From NCBI GenBank assembly GCA_964370195.1, contig CAYJIH010000016.1:1-36410 (forward strand): a DNA stretch of 36,410 nt, in the 5' to 3' direction. Under the pieces are notes generated by a model. The model was not told the origin of the DNA. It ran no database searches and saw only the letters and a program-made list of their open reading frames with translations. The translations under genes were made by a program, and so were the position numbers. Below, one piece after another: positions 16,094 to 26,236 of this stretch; the stretch's first letter is position 1, and the number at the start of each line of letters is the position of its first letter. The stretch comes from JAAYCI01 sp964370195 (GTDB lineage: Bacteria; Bacillota; Clostridia; Oscillospirales; Ruminococcaceae).

Positions 16094-18085
16094 TTGAAAA
16101 GAAAACGTTTTTTTTGGACAGCAGATGTTGCGGTGGTGGTGCTTTTGGCCACTTGTCTTGCCTTGGCAGTGGTGGTGGTGTGGTTAGAACCATGGGCACT
16201 TATCCCTGTTTTGGCGGTGTTGTTGTGCACACTTATATTAACAATCATTTTCGTAAATAAATTTCGCACTGCTTTGCGGCGCTTACTGAATGGTAAGCGC
16301 GGCCTTGCTGATGCGGAAGATAGTGGCATGGCACATTTGTCCATTCCTGTGGTGGTTGTAAGCAATAAGGTGGTACTGTGGTACAATAAGGCGTTTCGCG
16401 CAGAGATGGCCGATGGAGTGGACACAGTAACCTTGCCCATCAATAAAATTGTAGCTGGGCTAGATTGCGAAACGTGTATGGAAAGCGGCGGGCAAGATAT
16501 CACATTGGGAAACAAGCGGTATACGGCATATTGTAGTGTGGTGCAGGGAGAGTCTCCATTGCATTTCATTTTGTTTGTGGAAGATACGACGCTGAAGTTT
16601 CGTGCAGCCGAGTATATGGCCAGCCGCCCGGCGGCAATGTACATTATGCTAGACACATACCACGAAATATTAAAAGAGATGCGTGAAAGCGACCGTGCAG
16701 AGATGATTGCCATGGTGTATCGTGAAATAGAGCGTTACATACAAAAGGCAAATGGGTTCCTATGTCATATTGGGGTATCGCGGTATGTTGCAGTGGTAGA
16801 AGAACGTTATTTGCAGGAGATGATAAAGAATCGGTTCGACATTTTAGATAAGGTACGTAAGGCCGATGGAGACCAGCAGCAAGTTACACTATCGATTGGT
16901 GTGGGGCGCAACGGGAAAAGTTTTCAAGAGTGCGAAGAGATGGCCGCCAAAGCACTGGACATTGCGTTGGGACGCGGTGGTGACCAAGCGGCTGTGTACG
17001 GGCCGGACGGCTATAGCTTTTTTGGTGGCGTGCATCAAAGTGTGGAAAAACGAAGTAAAGTGAAAAGCCGTATTTTGGCCACTTCCATTCGTGGACGCGT
17101 AGAAAGTGCTTCGCAGGTGCTTATTATGGGGCATAAAAATGCCGATATGGATGCACTGGGGGCCGGTGTGGGAATGCTGCGTTTTTGTAAAATTTGCAAA
17201 AAAAAGGCAGCGATTGTTATTAACCAAAACCGGAATTTGGCGGGGCATCTAATTGAGGAGCTTATCCAAGAGGGATATGGCGAAGAATTGTTAATGCCAA
17301 TGGAAGCACTGCAAGTGGCGAATGAAAAAACATTGCTGATTGTGGTAGATACGCATATGAAATATTTGCTGGAAAGTGAAGAAGTTTTCAATGCATGTGG
17401 TGACGTGGTGATGATTGACCACCATCGCCTCATACCGGGGCATATCGAAGCATCGGTGTTTTATCACGAGCCGTATGCATCCAGCACGGCCGAACTTGTA
17501 AGCGAATTGCTACAGTATGTGGGAGAAGGCAAAGAAGACCGCCCCACACCGCTGGAAGCGGAGGCGCTTTTGTCGGGCATTATGCTGGATACACGTACAT
17601 TTTCGTTGCATGTAGGTGTGCGTACGTTTGAAGCAGCAGCATACTTGCGACGCATGGGTGCTCAAACAGCGGATGTGAAGCGTTTGTTCTCTGTATCGAT
17701 AGACGATTATCAATATCGTGCACTTCTTGTGGCGCAAGCACAAGTTATCAACCGTTGTGCTTTGGTTGTTAGCGATAAAGTTCCTTTTGAAAGTGAAGTG
17801 GTGGGCGCGCAGGCGGCAAACGACCTTTTGGGAATAGAAGGTGTAGAGGCCAGTGTTGTGGCCATTTGGCACGATGGTGAAACCCGTGTGTCTGCCCGTA
17901 GTTTGGGGCAAACGAATGTGCAGTTGATTATGGAAAAATTAGGTGGCGGAGGGCATTTGACAATGGCAGGTGCTCAGTTGCGCGGTGTGAGTATAGAAGA
18001 TGCGGAAGAGCAAATTGTGCAGGCAATTGAAAATTATCAGCGCGAACGTACACAAGAAATATCGAGTGTGACACAGCCCACATAA
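16094..18085 (+). CDS. gdpP: Cyclic-di-AMP phosphodiesterase GdpP (DHH family)
   Basis: GdpP is a membrane protein that hydrolyses c-di-AMP to pApA and so affects potassium balance, wall stress and beta-lactam tolerance. From the TTG at 16094 it has 663 residues. Two N-terminal helices (about 10-55) are followed by a PAS-like region, a degenerate GGDEF domain (lacking the GGDEF motif, with SIGVGRNG and ALDIALGRGGDQAAVYG near its end) and DHH/DHHA1 domains with GHKNADMDALGAG, VVDTH, IDHHR and the closing GGGGHLTMAGAQL. I chose the TTG because AAGGGG ends 7 bases before it; the ATG at 16073, in the same frame, has no ribosome binding site. It lies between rnj and rplI, a classic Firmicutes order. 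Confidence 0.94.
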   Translation: MKRKRFFWTADVAVVVLLATCLALAVVVVWLEPWALIPVLAVLLCTLILTIIFVNKFRTALRRLLNGKRGLADAEDSGMAHLSIPVVVVSNKVVLWYNKAFRAEMADGVDTVTLPINKIVAGLDCETCMESGGQDITLGNKRYTAYCSVVQGESPLHFILFVEDTTLKFRAAEYMASRPAAMYIMLDTYHEILKEMRESDRAEMIAMVYREIERYIQKANGFLCHIGVSRYVAVVEERYLQEMIKNRFDILDKVRKADGDQQQVTLSIGVGRNGKSFQECEEMAAKALDIALGRGGDQAAVYGPDGYSFFGGVHQSVEKRSKVKSRILATSIRGRVESASQVLIMGHKNADMDALGAGVGMLRFCKICKKKAAIVINQNRNLAGHLIEELIQEGYGEELLMPMEALQVANEKTLLIVVDTHMKYLLESEEVFNACGDVVMIDHHRLIPGHIEASVFYHEPYASSTAELVSELLQYVGEGKEDRPTPLEAEALLSGIMLDTRTFSLHVGVRTFEAAAYLRRMGAQTADVKRLFSVSIDDYQYRALLVAQAQVINRCALVVSDKVPFESEVVGAQAANDLLGIEGVEASVVAIWHDGETRVSARSLGQTNVQLIMEKLGGGGHLTMAGAQLRGVSIEDAEEQIVQAIENYQRERTQEISSVTQPT

Positions 18086-18162
18086 AATGGCATTTGTTCA
18101 AAATAGGTTCGCGATAATAGGTTGTTAAGAAATGAAGGCAATTGCATGGAGGAGTTTACAAA

Positions 18163-18606
18163 ATGAAAGTTGTTTTAAAGCAAGATGTGAAAGCATTGGG
18201 GAAAAAAGACGAAGTGCATGAGGTGAGCGATGGTTATGCACGCAACTTTTTATTTCCACGCAAATTGGCAATAGAGGCCAATGCCTCGGCCATGAATGAA
18301 GTGAAGGCAAAAGAGAGTGCACGCAAACATCACGAAAGTGTGGAGCGTGAAGCGGCGCAGGCGTTGGCGAAAAAGCTGGAAGGCGCAACCATTGTGATCA
18401 AAGCCAAAGGTGGCCAAAGTGGACGCTTATTTGGTGCGGTTACAGTAAAGGATATTGCGGCAGAATTGGCAAAGCAAGGCATTGAAATTGACCGCAGAAA
18501 ATTAAGTGTACAAGCGCATGAAATCAAAGATTTTGGGCGTTATGAGGTGACGGCGAAAGTGTATTCGGGCATCACAGCACAGTTTATTTGTAGTGTAGAG
18601 GCGTAG
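18163..18606 (+). CDS. rplI: 50S ribosomal protein L9
   Basis: L9 binds domain V of 23S rRNA and reaches over to neighbouring ribosomes, helping to hold reading frame. The 147 residues match the family length. The N-terminal RNA-binding domain shows MKVVLKQDVKALGKK and the L9 signature GYARNFLFPRKLA, joined by a long charged helix to the C-terminal domain (GRLFGAVTVKDIA). GGAGGAG lies 8 bases before the ATG at 18163; an in-frame upstream ATG at 18142 overlaps poorly with any ribosome binding site. The gene is 78 bases after gdpP and 7 before dnaB. Confidence 0.98.
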   Translation: MKVVLKQDVKALGKKDEVHEVSDGYARNFLFPRKLAIEANASAMNEVKAKESARKHHESVEREAAQALAKKLEGATIVIKAKGGQSGRLFGAVTVKDIAAELAKQGIEIDRRKLSVQAHEIKDFGRYEVTAKVYSGITAQFICSVEA

Positions 18607-18613
18607 GTTTTTC

Positions 18614-19996
18614 ATGGCAAAAGCAGAGTTTGGCCTTTCGCTCGAAGGGCTGGGAATTCAACAGCCTTATAGTATGACGGCAGAGCAAAGTGTGCTGGGT
18701 GCGGTGTTGTTAGATCAAAACGCAGTGGACCTGGTTATGCAAACTTTGCGTGCCGACATGTTTTTTGTGCATCAAAATCGCGCTGTATTTTTAGAAATAC
18801 AGCTTCTTGTGGAAACAGGGCGTCCGGTGGATCCTGTGCTGCTGGCAGAGAAACTTTCGTACGATGATGCGTTTGAAACGGCGGCTGTGGCAAAACAGTA
18901 TTTGGCAGAGCTTGCCGACACAGTTCCTTCTTTATCCAACGTGCCCAGCTACATTCATCTCGTAAAAGATAAGTACGTTAAACGTCAATTGATGGACGAG
19001 GCACGGCGCATTTTAGAGCAAGCAGCCGATGATGTGGATAGCCAAATGATGTTAGAAAGCGCCGAGCAGCGTTTGTATGATATCCAAGAAGGGCGCGATA
19101 CTTCCGAAGTGCGCCAATTGATGTATGCCATTTTGGAAATCATGGGTCATTTGCAAAATATTTCAGGACCAAACCGTAAAGACTATCTTGGCATTCCAAC
19201 AGGGTTTACGTATCTTGATAAAAAACTAACAGGCATGGGTCGCTCTGATTTAATCATTTTAGCGGCCCGCCCAGGTATGGGGAAAACCAGCCTTGCACTG
19301 AACATTGCAACCAATGTGGCAAGGCAAAATATACCGGTGGTGGTTTTTAGTTTAGAGATGAATAAGGAGCAACTGGCAGGGCGTATTTTGGCCTCTGAAG
19401 CTATGGTGGATAGTGGTGTATTTCGTTCGGGTGTAGAGCGAGATAGCACCTGGGAAGATTTAACACAAATGGCTGAGGTTTTGGGCGGTGTTCCTTTGTT
19501 TTTAGACGACACGTCGATTATTACGATACCTGAAATGAAATCGAAGGTGCGCCAGTTGAACCGCACGGCACGCTCTTCTGGGCGGAAAAAAGTGGGGCTT
19601 GTTGTGATTGACTATTTGCAGCTGATGACAAGTGGCCGCCGCACAGAAAACCGTGTGCAGGAATTAAGTGATATAACAAGAAATTTAAAAATTATGGCGA
19701 AAGATTTAGACGTGCCGGTGATGGCGCTTTCTCAGCTGTCTCGTAGTGTGGAAAAAGGCCGTGCAGATCATCGTCCAATGCTTAGTGATTTGCGTGATTC
19801 CGGTTCTATTGAACAAGACGCAGATGTGGTAATGTTTATTTCTCGTGATGCTTACTACAGCAAAGATGATCCGGATGTGGATGATAGCCGCGCACAAGTG
19901 ATTATAGCAAAAAATCGGCATGGCGAAACAGATGATGTGGAGCTGATATGGGACGGTAAACATACCCGCTTTTTGTCGGTAGAACATAATTATTAA
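18614..19996 (+). CDS. dnaB: Replicative DNA helicase DnaB
   Basis: DnaB (called DnaC in Bacillus subtilis) is the hexameric helicase that unwinds the replication fork and recruits primase. The protein has 460 residues. The N-terminal helical domain begins at PYSMTAEQSVLGAVL, a linker helix follows, and the RecA-like motor contains the Walker A ARPGMGKTSLA (about residue 220), Walker B VGLVVIDYLQLM, and the late DLRDSGSIEQDADVV motif with an arginine-finger region. No intein interrupts it. It starts 7 bases after rplI, and its ribosome binding site lies in the end of rplI, so translation is probably coupled. Confidence 0.98.
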   Translation: MAKAEFGLSLEGLGIQQPYSMTAEQSVLGAVLLDQNAVDLVMQTLRADMFFVHQNRAVFLEIQLLVETGRPVDPVLLAEKLSYDDAFETAAVAKQYLAELADTVPSLSNVPSYIHLVKDKYVKRQLMDEARRILEQAADDVDSQMMLESAEQRLYDIQEGRDTSEVRQLMYAILEIMGHLQNISGPNRKDYLGIPTGFTYLDKKLTGMGRSDLIILAARPGMGKTSLALNIATNVARQNIPVVVFSLEMNKEQLAGRILASEAMVDSGVFRSGVERDSTWEDLTQMAEVLGGVPLFLDDTSIITIPEMKSKVRQLNRTARSSGRKKVGLVVIDYLQLMTSGRRTENRVQELSDITRNLKIMAKDLDVPVMALSQLSRSVEKGRADHRPMLSDLRDSGSIEQDADVVMFISRDAYYSKDDPDVDDSRAQVIIAKNRHGETDDVELIWDGKHTRFLSVEHNY

Positions 19997-20016
19997 CCAC
20001 TGAGGAGGCACAGCGT

Positions 20017-21462
20017 TTGAATAGGCCGAGCCAAGAAGTGGGCTATACAGTGGCGCAAACTATTTTGAGCCATGCGCTTTTGTGCGAAGGGGATTGTGTG
20101 TTTGTGGCACTATCCGGCGGGGCAGATTCTGTGGCTCTTTTGCATTTGTTGCTTTCATGGAAAAAAATACAGCGTATCACTGTGTGTGCAGCACATGTGA
20201 ACCATGGTTTGCGCGGTGAGGAATCAGACAGAGAAGAGGCGTTTGTGCGCTGTTTATGTGCAGAGAAAAATGTGCCTTTGTTTGTGAAAAAAGAGCATAT
20301 GAAAGAGAAAAAAAAGCCAAATGGCCTTGGTGTGGAAGCGTGGGCACGGCAGTTGCGATACACTTTTTTTGAGCAATTGGCACTTGAGAATGATGCAAAA
20401 GTTGCCACAGGCCATACGGCTAGCGACAACGCAGAAACGATATTATTTCATGCCATTCGTGGTAGTTTTACAGCGGGCTTGTCGGGGATTTCGCCAAAAA
20501 GGGGCCGGTATATTCGGCCACTTTTGGCTCTTTCAAGACAAGAAGTACGTGCTTATTGCGAAAAGCAGGGTCACGCGTATTGCAACGACAGTAGCAACGA
20601 AGACACAATGTATACACGAAATTTGCTGCGTATTTCTGCCATGCCATTGCTTGAAAAAGCACATACAGGGGCAGAAAAAAATTTGTATCGTTTGGCAGAA
20701 GATATGCGAGAGTTGCATGAGTTTTTGCAGGATGAGGCCCGGGAATTACTTCAAGCGGCCAAGCGGAAAGCAGAAGCGGTGCAAAAAACACCGGGGTGGT
20801 ATATCCCTGCTTACGATATGGATACGTTAAAAAATGCGCCAAGGCCTGTTCGAAAAGAGGCATTCGCCATGCTTGCAGGAACATGTGCAACGAGAGACAG
20901 TTTATTGCGCATGGAGGCGGTTTTGCAAAAAAAACAGGCAGTGGTGCAGTTGGCAGAAGGTCAATTTGTACGGTTGCAGCGTACTCGCTTTATTGTGTCG
21001 CAGGTGGAAAGCAAAGAGGCTATTCCACAAGAATGGCCATTGCAAGAGGGAACATTTGAGTTTTTAGGTTATTATAAAATAACAATTTCGGTTATGGATA
21101 AGAGCGATTTCGTAAAGAATAGAGAGATAATTGAAAAAAAAGACTACTTTTTTCTGGCGGATTATGATAAAATAAATCAGTCATGTATCTTTCGCACGCG
21201 TCGTTTAGGCGATTCATTTTCTCCATTGGGGCGAGGCGTTCGTAAAAGTATAAAAAAATGGATGCAGGAAGTAGAGATAGACCGTGAATTGAGAAACAAG
21301 TTGCCTCTTTTGGTAGAAAGAGATTCTGGGCAAGTACAATGGGTTTTTGGGGCCGGTTTTGCCGAAGGGTTATGTGTGCAAAAGCAAACACAGCGAGTGT
21401 TGTGTATTGAAACTTGTTATCAGCGCGATATAGAGGAGGAGACAGAATGGGACACACAATAG
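20017..21462 (+). CDS. tilS: tRNA(Ile)-lysidine synthetase TilS
   Basis: TilS joins lysine to C34 of tRNA-Ile2 (CAU anticodon), so that it reads AUA rather than AUG; it is essential in nearly all bacteria. The 481-residue protein has the PP-loop SGGADSVALLHLL at about residues 29-41, then AAHVNHGLRGEESDRE and ATGHTASDNAETIL, both family marks of the N-terminal domain. The C-terminal tRNA-binding domain follows and is more variable. The start is TTG with GAGGAGG upstream. Its end overlaps hpt by 16 bases, and tilS-hpt-ftsH is the standard Firmicutes order. Confidence 0.97.
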   Translation: MNRPSQEVGYTVAQTILSHALLCEGDCVFVALSGGADSVALLHLLLSWKKIQRITVCAAHVNHGLRGEESDREEAFVRCLCAEKNVPLFVKKEHMKEKKKPNGLGVEAWARQLRYTFFEQLALENDAKVATGHTASDNAETILFHAIRGSFTAGLSGISPKRGRYIRPLLALSRQEVRAYCEKQGHAYCNDSSNEDTMYTRNLLRISAMPLLEKAHTGAEKNLYRLAEDMRELHEFLQDEARELLQAAKRKAEAVQKTPGWYIPAYDMDTLKNAPRPVRKEAFAMLAGTCATRDSLLRMEAVLQKKQAVVQLAEGQFVRLQRTRFIVSQVESKEAIPQEWPLQEGTFEFLGYYKITISVMDKSDFVKNREIIEKKDYFFLADYDKINQSCIFRTRRLGDSFSPLGRGVRKSIKKWMQEVEIDRELRNKLPLLVERDSGQVQWVFGAGFAEGLCVQKQTQRVLCIETCYQRDIEEETEWDTQ

Positions 21463-21995
21463 ATAATGATGTACAAAGTGTTTTGCTAAGCGAGCAACAA
21501 ATTGCAGATAGAGTAAAAGAACTGGGTGCGCAAATCAGCAAAGATTACGATGGAAAAAAATTGCTGATGGTAAGCGTACTGAAAGGGTCTGTTGTATTTA
21601 TGGCAGATTTGATGCGTGCCATCAATGTGCCGGTTTCAATCGATTTTATGTCTGTTTCTTCTTATGGAGATGGCACCAAAAGCAGTGGTGTTGTAAAAAT
21701 TATTAAAGACATCGATATCAATTTAGAAGGTATGGATTTATTGCTGGTAGAAGATATTTTAGATTCTGGCAAAACGCTGGCTTACTTAAGAGAATTGCTG
21801 GAAGGCCGCAACCCGGCTAGCATTCGTGTGGCCACACTATTAGATAAGCCGGCGCGCCGTCAAGCAGATGTGAAACCGGACTATTGTGGTTTTGAAGTGC
21901 CGGATGAATTTATTGTGGGTTATGGGCTGGATTATGCAGAACTGTACCGTAGCTTGCCGTATATTGGAGTGCTGAAACGCGAAGTTTACGAATAA
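21447..21995 (+). CDS. hpt: Hypoxanthine(-guanine) phosphoribosyltransferase
   Basis: Hpt salvages hypoxanthine and guanine by joining them to PRPP, forming IMP and GMP. The protein has 182 residues. The PRPP-binding loop is VEDILDSGKTL (about residues 102-112), preceded by the flexible-loop region MSVSSYGDGTKSSG and an early LKGSVVFMADL; the late PDEFIVGYGLDY segment contacts the purine. The ATG at 21447 has GGAGGAG close before it; the frame is open further upstream, but only over the end of tilS. The 16-base overlap with tilS suggests coupled translation. Confidence 0.97.
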   Translation: MGHTIDNDVQSVLLSEQQIADRVKELGAQISKDYDGKKLLMVSVLKGSVVFMADLMRAINVPVSIDFMSVSSYGDGTKSSGVVKIIKDIDINLEGMDLLLVEDILDSGKTLAYLRELLEGRNPASIRVATLLDKPARRQADVKPDYCGFEVPDEFIVGYGLDYAELYRSLPYIGVLKREVYE

Positions 21996-22031
21996 GCCCC
22001 CGCAAGGCGGGAATATGGGAGGAAGTGCCGC

Positions 22032-24050
22032 GTGAACAAAAAACCACGTGCTATAAACATTTTAATTGTACTTGCTTTTTTAGCAATACTCTTTTTTATC
22101 TTTCGAACCAATTTTCAATCGCAAGAACCGGGAATGATGTATTCTGAGGTGATTACTTTATTTGAAAATGGCGAAGTGGAAAGTTTTACGCTAGATACAG
22201 GCAATGGTAATTTAGAGTATACTCTAAAAGGAAAAACAGAAACGGAAGTTTACAAAATGCCGTTTCAGATTTTGTTTGTGGAAAACTTACAAAGTTATGT
22301 AGCGCTTTATAATGAAGAAAATCCGGATGACCCGATGGAGTACGATTTCCAACAATCCAGCGATAACTCTATGTTGTTTTATATTGTGCCTTCTCTTGTG
22401 ATGTTGGTAGTGATGGGATTTTTCTTTTACTACATCATGTTTATGCAGGGCGATGGCGGTGGCAAAGGCGCCATGAATGTGGGCAAGGCAAAGGTGAAAA
22501 ACCAGGCGGATAGCAAAACAAAAGCAACATTTAAAGATGTGGCCGGCGCCGACGAAGAAAAAGAGGAACTGGAAGAAATTGTGCAGTTCTTAAAAAACCC
22601 GAAAAAATTCAATGGCCTTGGTGCACGCATTCCACATGGTGTGCTTCTTGTTGGCCCACCGGGCACGGGTAAAACCTTGCTGGCACGTGCTTGTGCCGGG
22701 GAAGCAGGTGTGCCTTTTTATTCTATTTCAGGTTCTGATTTTGTGGAGATGTATGTTGGTGTGGGCGCTTCACGTGTGCGGGATTTGTTTGAAAAAGCAA
22801 AGAAAACAGCACCGGGAATTATCTTTATTGATGAGATTGATGCCGTAGGTCGTCAACGTGGTGCCGGCCTTGGCGGTGGGCACGACGAGCGCGAGCAAAC
22901 TTTGAATCAGTTGCTTGTAGAAATGGACGGTTTTGAGGGGAATGAGGGCGTGATTGTGGTAGCAGCCACAAACCGCGCCGATATTTTAGACCGCGCGTTG
23001 CTACGCCCGGGTCGTTTCGACCGACAAGTGTATGTGGGATTGCCAGATGTGAAAGGACGCGAGGAAATCTTAAAAGTTCACACACGCACAAAACCACTGG
23101 CACCAGATGTGGAGCTGAAAATTATTGCGCGCACAACACCGGGCTTTACCGGTGCAGATCTTGAGAACCTCGTAAATGAGGCTGCTTTGCTTGCGGCACG
23201 TCGTGGGCATAAGGCCATTACAGAAAAAGATATTGAAGAGGCCAGCATTAAGGTGATGGCAGGGCCCGAAAAACGCAGCCGTGTTGTAACAGAAAAAGAA
23301 CGACGTTTAACGGCATATCATGAAGGTGGCCACGCTTTGGCGGCATACTATCTGCCCACAAGCGACCCGGTGCATCAAATAACCATTATTCCACATGGCC
23401 CGGCCGGTGGGTTTACAATGTACCGCCCAGAGGAAGATGTGCAATTTAGAACACGCACACAAATGCGTGAAAATCTGGTGTCGATGCTGGGTGGCCGTGT
23501 GGCAGAAAAATTGGTGCTGGATGATATTTCTACCGGTGCATCGAACGATTTGGAGCGCGCCACAAGCCTTGCTCGCGCGATGGTAACACGATATGGCTTT
23601 TCTGAAAAATTGGGGCCTGTTGTGTACGATGAAAACCCGAATGAGACATTCTTAGGGCGCGATTTTAGCAATAGCCGCCCTTATTCTGAAGAAGTTGCCA
23701 GCGAAATTGACCGAGAAGTACGTGCTATGTTGGATCATGCGTTTGCAGCAAGCGAGCATATTTTAGAAGAGCATATGGATCAATTGCACTTGATTGCCAC
23801 CACGCTGCTAGAGCGTGAGAAAATCAATGGTGATGAGTTTAAATTGTTGATGCAAGGCGAAGAGTTGCCTCCTTTGGCTGAAAACGAGCGTGCACTTCCG
23901 ATAGAGGAAGAGCCAGTGGAAAGCGAAGAGGTGAAAGAGGCAGAAGAATTTGTGCGGCAAGCGTTTGAAGAGGAAGAAACAGCCTCAGAAAACAGCCAAG
24001 ATAGTGCACAAGATTCAAAGCCAAATGATGACGACGAGACAAAGAAATAA
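22032..24050 (+). CDS. ftsH: ATP-dependent zinc metalloprotease FtsH
   Basis: FtsH is the membrane-bound AAA+ protease that removes damaged or unassembled membrane proteins and some regulators. The 672-residue protein has TM helices at about residues 8-24 and 116-138 flanking a small extracytoplasmic domain. The AAA module shows Walker A GPPGTGKT (about 206-213), Walker B IIFIDEIDAVG and the second-region ATNRADILDRALLRPGRFDR. The zinc site is HEGGH (about 430-434), with Gly where most FtsH have Ala; the metal-binding Asp lies in ASNDLERAT. The tail of about 60 residues is very acidic. The start is GTG with GGGAGGAAG upstream. It is 36 bases after hpt, with a short GC-rich hairpin (21999-22011) between. 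Confidence 0.97.
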   Translation: MNKKPRAINILIVLAFLAILFFIFRTNFQSQEPGMMYSEVITLFENGEVESFTLDTGNGNLEYTLKGKTETEVYKMPFQILFVENLQSYVALYNEENPDDPMEYDFQQSSDNSMLFYIVPSLVMLVVMGFFFYYIMFMQGDGGGKGAMNVGKAKVKNQADSKTKATFKDVAGADEEKEELEEIVQFLKNPKKFNGLGARIPHGVLLVGPPGTGKTLLARACAGEAGVPFYSISGSDFVEMYVGVGASRVRDLFEKAKKTAPGIIFIDEIDAVGRQRGAGLGGGHDEREQTLNQLLVEMDGFEGNEGVIVVAATNRADILDRALLRPGRFDRQVYVGLPDVKGREEILKVHTRTKPLAPDVELKIIARTTPGFTGADLENLVNEAALLAARRGHKAITEKDIEEASIKVMAGPEKRSRVVTEKERRLTAYHEGGHALAAYYLPTSDPVHQITIIPHGPAGGFTMYRPEEDVQFRTRTQMRENLVSMLGGRVAEKLVLDDISTGASNDLERATSLARAMVTRYGFSEKLGPVVYDENPNETFLGRDFSNSRPYSEEVASEIDREVRAMLDHAFAASEHILEEHMDQLHLIATTLLEREKINGDEFKLLMQGEELPPLAENERALPIEEEPVESEEVKEAEEFVRQAFEEEETASENSQDSAQDSKPNDDDETKK

Positions 24051-24058
24051 ACAAAATC

Positions 24059-24088
24059 AATCTCCGCAGGCAAACGCCTGCGGAGATT
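24059..24088. terminator. GC-rich 13-bp hairpin after ftsH
   Basis: Arms 24059-24071 and 24076-24088 pair perfectly around a 4-base loop, starting 8 bases after the ftsH stop. There is no T tract after it, so it may act as a weak terminator, pause site or mRNA 3' end stabiliser rather than a full stop. About 90 bases without a gene follow before the topoisomerase gene. Confidence 0.55.
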
Positions 24089-24179
24089 CAAGCTGTGCGG
24101 GTTCCCCCATAGCGCGTATCATAAAACGCAGTTTTGTGGCTTTAATTAAGAAACAATATCTGCTATATGGAGGTTCTAA

Positions 24180-26171
24180 ATGCCTAAAAAACATACGGCA
24201 TATGACAATGAAAGTATTACAAGTTTAAAAGGGGCAGACCGTGTTCGAAAGCGCCCCGGTGTTATATTTGGATCAGACGGGCTGGAAGGCTGCGAACATT
24301 CTATTTTTGAAATTTTGTCAAATTCTATCGATGAGGCGCGTGGTGGATTTGGCAGTCAGATTGTTGTGACAAAATACAAAGATGGAAGTTATGCCGTTGA
24401 GGATTGTGGACGCGGTATTCCGGTGGATTTTAACCAAAAAGAGAACCGTTACAACTGGGAGCTTTTGTTTACTGAGTTGTATGCGGGTGGTAAGTATGGG
24501 CAAAGTGGACAAGATGGATATGAATATTCGCTGGGGCTTAATGGCCTCGGCCTTACTGCCACCCAGTATGCCAGCGAGTGGATGAAGGCGGATGTTTGGC
24601 GTGATGGGCATCATTATCACTTGGAATTTCAAAAAGGTGAAAATGTAGGTGGGCTGCATAGTGATGAAGTGAAATCAAAACGCACAGGGACACGCATTCG
24701 TTGGAAGCCGGATTTGGATGTGTTTACAGAAATCAATGTGCCAAGTGAGTATTTTTGCAATATTTTGCGTCGTCAAGCCGTTGTAAATGAAGGTGTGCAC
24801 TTTTTGTTTGTGGACGAAACGGCAGAGGCGGATGGCCGTGAACAAACCTTTTTTTACGAAAACGGTATTCGGGATTATGTGGCAGAAATATCAGACGGAC
24901 AGGCGTTTACACCGGTTATTTTTGCCAGTGGAAATGCAGAAGGGCGCGATAGAGAAGACCGTCCAAGTTATAAAGTTAAAATGAATGCTGCATTTTGCTT
25001 TTCCAACAAAGTGCAGGGGATCGAATATTATCACAATTCTAGCCATTTGGAACATGGCGGCAGCCCCGAGCGGGCGGTGAAAACAGCTTTTACAAACCAA
25101 ATTGATGCATTTTTGCGCCAAAAGGGGATGTATAAAAAAGGAGAAAGCCGTATTACATTTACGGATATTCAAGATTGTCTTGTTTTCATATCCTCATCAT
25201 TTTCTACGATTACAAGTTACGAAAACCAAACCAAAAAGGCCATTACAAATCGTTTTGTGGCCCAGGCTATGACAGAGTTTTTGAAGCATAATTTAGAAGT
25301 TCATTTTATAGAAAACCCTGAAGAAGCACAAAAAATTGCACAACAAGTGCTGGTGAATAAACAAAGTAGAGAACATGCGGAAAAAACACGTCAAAGCCTT
25401 AAAAAAACCATTTCAACACAAATGGATATGGCAAATCGTGTGCAAAAATTTGTGGATTGCCGCAGTAAAGACCCAGCCCGCCGTGAAATTTATATCGTGG
25501 AGGGAGACTCTGCCCTCGGTGCAGTTAAAACAAGCCGTGATGCAGAGTTTCAGGCCATCATGCCGGTGCGTGGCAAGATATTAAACTGCCTAAAAGCCGA
25601 TTATAGCCGTATCTTCAAAAGTGAAATTATTACAGACTTAATTAAAGTTCTTGGCTGCGGTGTGGAAATTAGTGGCGGAAAAGGGCGCAAAGATTTGGCC
25701 ACGTTTGACATTAACTCTTTACGCTGGGACAAAGTGATTATTTGTACGGATGCTGATGTGGACGGATTCCAAATTCGTACATTGATTTTGGCGATGATTT
25801 ACCGCTTGATACCAACATTGATTACAGAGGGGTATGTGTATATTGCAGAGAGCCCTTTGTATGAGCTTACAACGAAAGATAAAACCTATTTTGCGTATAG
25901 CGAAAGCGAAAAAGCAGAGGTGATTGGCAAACTGGAGGCAGGTAAAAAAGTGGGTATCCAGCGAAGCAAAGGCCTTGGCGAGAATGACAGCGAGATGATG
26001 TGGCTTACCACTATGAACCCAGAAACACGCAGGTTGGTGAAAGTGCAGCCGGAGGAAGCCGAGCGAACATTTGAGGTGTTCGATTTGCTTTTGGGAGATA
26101 ATTTGGCGGGCCGAAAAGAGTTTATCGCAAAACATGGGTATGAATATTTGGACGAACTGGATGTATCTTAA
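24180..26171 (+). CDS. Type IIA topoisomerase subunit B, divergent ParE/GyrB-like
   Basis: This is the ATPase/TOPRIM subunit of a type IIA DNA topoisomerase (663 residues). The GHKL ATPase domain shows EILSNSIDEARGG, DCGRGIPVD and a lid region GLNGLGLTATQYAS where GyrB and ParE usually have GGLHGVGxSVVNALS. The transducer lysine lies in the QTKKAITN area. The TOPRIM domain has VEGDSALGAVKTSRD (usual form EGDSAGGSAKQGRD), PVRGKILNC, and TDADVDGFQIRT (usual DADVDGxHIRT). The motifs needed for catalysis are kept, so it should be active, but the protein is far from standard GyrB. GGAGG lies 7 bases before the ATG. With the subunit A gene 66 bases downstream it forms a complete enzyme, probably a topoisomerase IV-like decatenase. 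Confidence 0.9.
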   Translation: MPKKHTAYDNESITSLKGADRVRKRPGVIFGSDGLEGCEHSIFEILSNSIDEARGGFGSQIVVTKYKDGSYAVEDCGRGIPVDFNQKENRYNWELLFTELYAGGKYGQSGQDGYEYSLGLNGLGLTATQYASEWMKADVWRDGHHYHLEFQKGENVGGLHSDEVKSKRTGTRIRWKPDLDVFTEINVPSEYFCNILRRQAVVNEGVHFLFVDETAEADGREQTFFYENGIRDYVAEISDGQAFTPVIFASGNAEGRDREDRPSYKVKMNAAFCFSNKVQGIEYYHNSSHLEHGGSPERAVKTAFTNQIDAFLRQKGMYKKGESRITFTDIQDCLVFISSSFSTITSYENQTKKAITNRFVAQAMTEFLKHNLEVHFIENPEEAQKIAQQVLVNKQSREHAEKTRQSLKKTISTQMDMANRVQKFVDCRSKDPARREIYIVEGDSALGAVKTSRDAEFQAIMPVRGKILNCLKADYSRIFKSEIITDLIKVLGCGVEISGGKGRKDLATFDINSLRWDKVIICTDADVDGFQIRTLILAMIYRLIPTLITEGYVYIAESPLYELTTKDKTYFAYSESEKAEVIGKLEAGKKVGIQRSKGLGENDSEMMWLTTMNPETRRLVKVQPEEAERTFEVFDLLLGDNLAGRKEFIAKHGYEYLDELDVS

Positions 26172-26236
26172 GGTGGCTATTGTTGCTAGTGTATGAGTGC
26201 GAAAAACGAAGGAACGATATAAAGTGAGGAACACAA